Shown in pieces: positions 4,456 to 5,182 of a DNA stretch of 5,182 nucleotides; the stretch's first letter is position 1; each line of letters opens with the position of its first letter. The notes below the pieces were generated by a model. It searched no databases. It was not told the DNA's origin and worked only from the letters and a program-made list of their open reading frames with translations. Position numbers and translations under genes: made by a program. Source of the stretch: an uncultured Lachnospiraceae bacterium (GTDB taxonomy: Bacteria; Bacillota; Clostridia; Lachnospirales; Lachnospiraceae); the NCBI GenBank assembly GCA_945827765.1, contig CALZPS010000130.1, positions 1 to 5,182 on the forward strand, in the 5' to 3' direction.

Positions 4456-4494
4456 TTTTGTCATATAGGAAACTTCGTTTCCTATATGACAAAA
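4456..4494. repeat. Perfect 18-bp-arm palindrome downstream of trpS
   Basis: Arms TTTTGTCATATAGGAAAC (4456-4473) and the exact reverse complement (4477-4494) surround TTC. It begins 12 bases after the trpS stop and one base from the terminator at 4399-4454. No T tract follows it on either strand, so it is not a classical terminator. It could protect the trpS 3' end, assist termination, or be a dispersed intergenic repeat. The sequence shows only the structure. Confidence 0.75.
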
Positions 4495-4506
4495 ATTCTC
4501 CGGGGT

Positions 4507-5138
4507 TTATTTCTTAAATCGCTCTGCCTGACTCTGAATCAACTCTGAATCCTCGAAATAATTGATTTTCATCGCATCTTTCACATCCGACAGAGTTTTC
4601 GCAGCCACACGTTCCGCCTTCTCACTGCCTTTTTTCAAAATTTCATACACATAAGGAATATCTTTCTGATATTCTTTGCGGCGGTTGCGAATCGGCTCCA
4701 ATTCAGCCTGCAATACATTGTTTAGGAAACGTTTCACCTTCATATCTCCCAAACCGCCTCTCTGATAATGTGCTTTCAATTCATCAAGATTGGCATACTC
4801 CGGCAAAAATTCCGCAAAATGCTCCGGTCTGCAGAATGCATCTAAATAAGTAAAAACTGTATTTCCTTCCAGTTTTCCCGGATCCTCAATACGAATATGA
4901 GTCGGATCGGTAAACATACTGAATACTTTCTTTTTAATTTCCTCAGGCTCCTCAGACAGATAGATGCAGTTGCCGAGGGATTTACTCATTTTTGCCTTTC
5001 CGTCAATTCCCGGCAGACGCAGACATGCTTTGTTATCAGGAAGCAGAATTTCCGGTTCTACCAATGTATCTCCATATACAGAATTAAATTTTCTTACAAT
5101 TTCCTTTGTCTGTTCCAGCATGGGGAGCTGATCCTCAC
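4507..5138 (-). CDS. trpS: Tryptophanyl-tRNA synthetase, C-terminal part (5' end cut off)
   Basis: The cytoplasmic enzyme charges tRNA-Trp with tryptophan at ATP expense. The 209 residues visible include GEDQLPMLEQTKEI at the front, which matches the conserved GEDQ-x-x-x-LE segment. GIDGKAKMSKSLGN (numbered 38-51 from the Met at 5121) holds the class I KMSKS signature, and DPTHIRIEDPG follows. The C-terminal helical region fits the family and ends at a TAA at 4507-4509. TrpRS is normally about 330-340 residues, so roughly 130 N-terminal residues, including the HIGH motif, lie beyond the contig end. The Met at 5121 is internal, not the start, because the coding frame continues to 5138. The first partial codon is completed by an adapter base. 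The shared terminator at 4399-4454 ends its transcript. Confidence 0.96.
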
Positions 5139-5182
5139 CTGTCTCTTATACACATCTCCGAGCCCACGAGACCGTACTAGAT
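5139..5182 (-). other. Nextera read-2 adapter with i7 barcode (library artefact)
   Basis: This is the reverse complement of the left-end adapter: the mosaic end CTGTCTCTTATACACATCT at 5139-5157, the rest of the read-2 adapter to 5172, the same i7 index as CGTACTAG at 5173-5180, then AT from P7. Genomic sequence ends at 5138, inside trpS. The two ends form an inverted repeat of 44 bases that is purely technical. Confidence 0.98.

Noticed and set aside
4262..4468. 68-residue plus-strand frame containing RLAQLDRASGYGPEGRGFESS
   Set aside because: This is the translation of the tRNA-Arg gene, a familiar false protein; it begins at the TTG of the -35 box.
1..5182. Terminal inverted repeats of a composite transposon
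   Set aside because: The 44-base inverted ends are Nextera adapter with barcode; the only transposon sequence is the synthetic Tn5 mosaic end, and there is no transposase gene.

Overview
The window looks like a chromosomal fragment from a low-GC Clostridia, most likely a gut Lachnospiraceae. The evidence is the strong AGGAGG-type ribosome binding sites, AT-rich intergenic DNA, a PPi-type phosphofructokinase beginning MKGNVIVGQSGG, a DUF1700/HAAS membrane protein, and a degenerate kinase-like protein carrying a YRYLNPYSILVT segment. The genus is an inference from remembered family resemblance and was not tested. Both ends of the record are artificial: bases 1-45 and 5139-5182 are Illumina Nextera read-2 adapter with the same i7 barcode, in inverted orientation. 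The genomic sequence is therefore about 46-5138, and the two terminal genes are cut by library ends.

Layout, left to right. 46-435 (-) is the N-terminal third of a THUMP-domain RNA methyltransferase. A perfect 15-bp-arm palindrome and a GC-rich patch lie upstream of it (484-566). 581-766 (-) encodes a 61-residue Asn-rich protein with an excellent ribosome binding site. 767-1058 is an AT-rich gap with a possible promoter, a 9-bp-arm dyad, a 12-14-nt tandem repeat and a terminator. 1059-1526 (-) is a DUF1700 membrane protein with its own promoter. 1666-2607 (-) is a pseudokinase-like domain joined to one membrane helix and a long coiled coil; its start codon is odd. 2608-2982 is a divergent intergenic region holding a promoter and a potentially structured 5' leader for the kinase-like gene, plus a weaker promoter for the next gene. 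2983-4227 (+) is PPi-dependent phosphofructokinase. 4322-4395 (+) is tRNA-Arg(ACG) with its own promoter, followed by a 19-bp-stem terminator and a second 18-bp-arm palindrome. 4507-5138 (-) is the C-terminal two thirds of tryptophanyl-tRNA synthetase.

Most genes appear to be single transcription units, each with its own promoter or terminator, so the window does not read as one operon or as a defence or mobile system. Housekeeping functions dominate: rRNA modification, glycolysis, and tRNA and its charging. The least explained parts are the kinase-like membrane protein with its leader and start anomaly, and several long perfect palindromes between genes. I found no CRISPR array, insertion sequence, prophage gene or origin. 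The 44-base terminal inverted repeats are sequencing adapters, not transposon ends.
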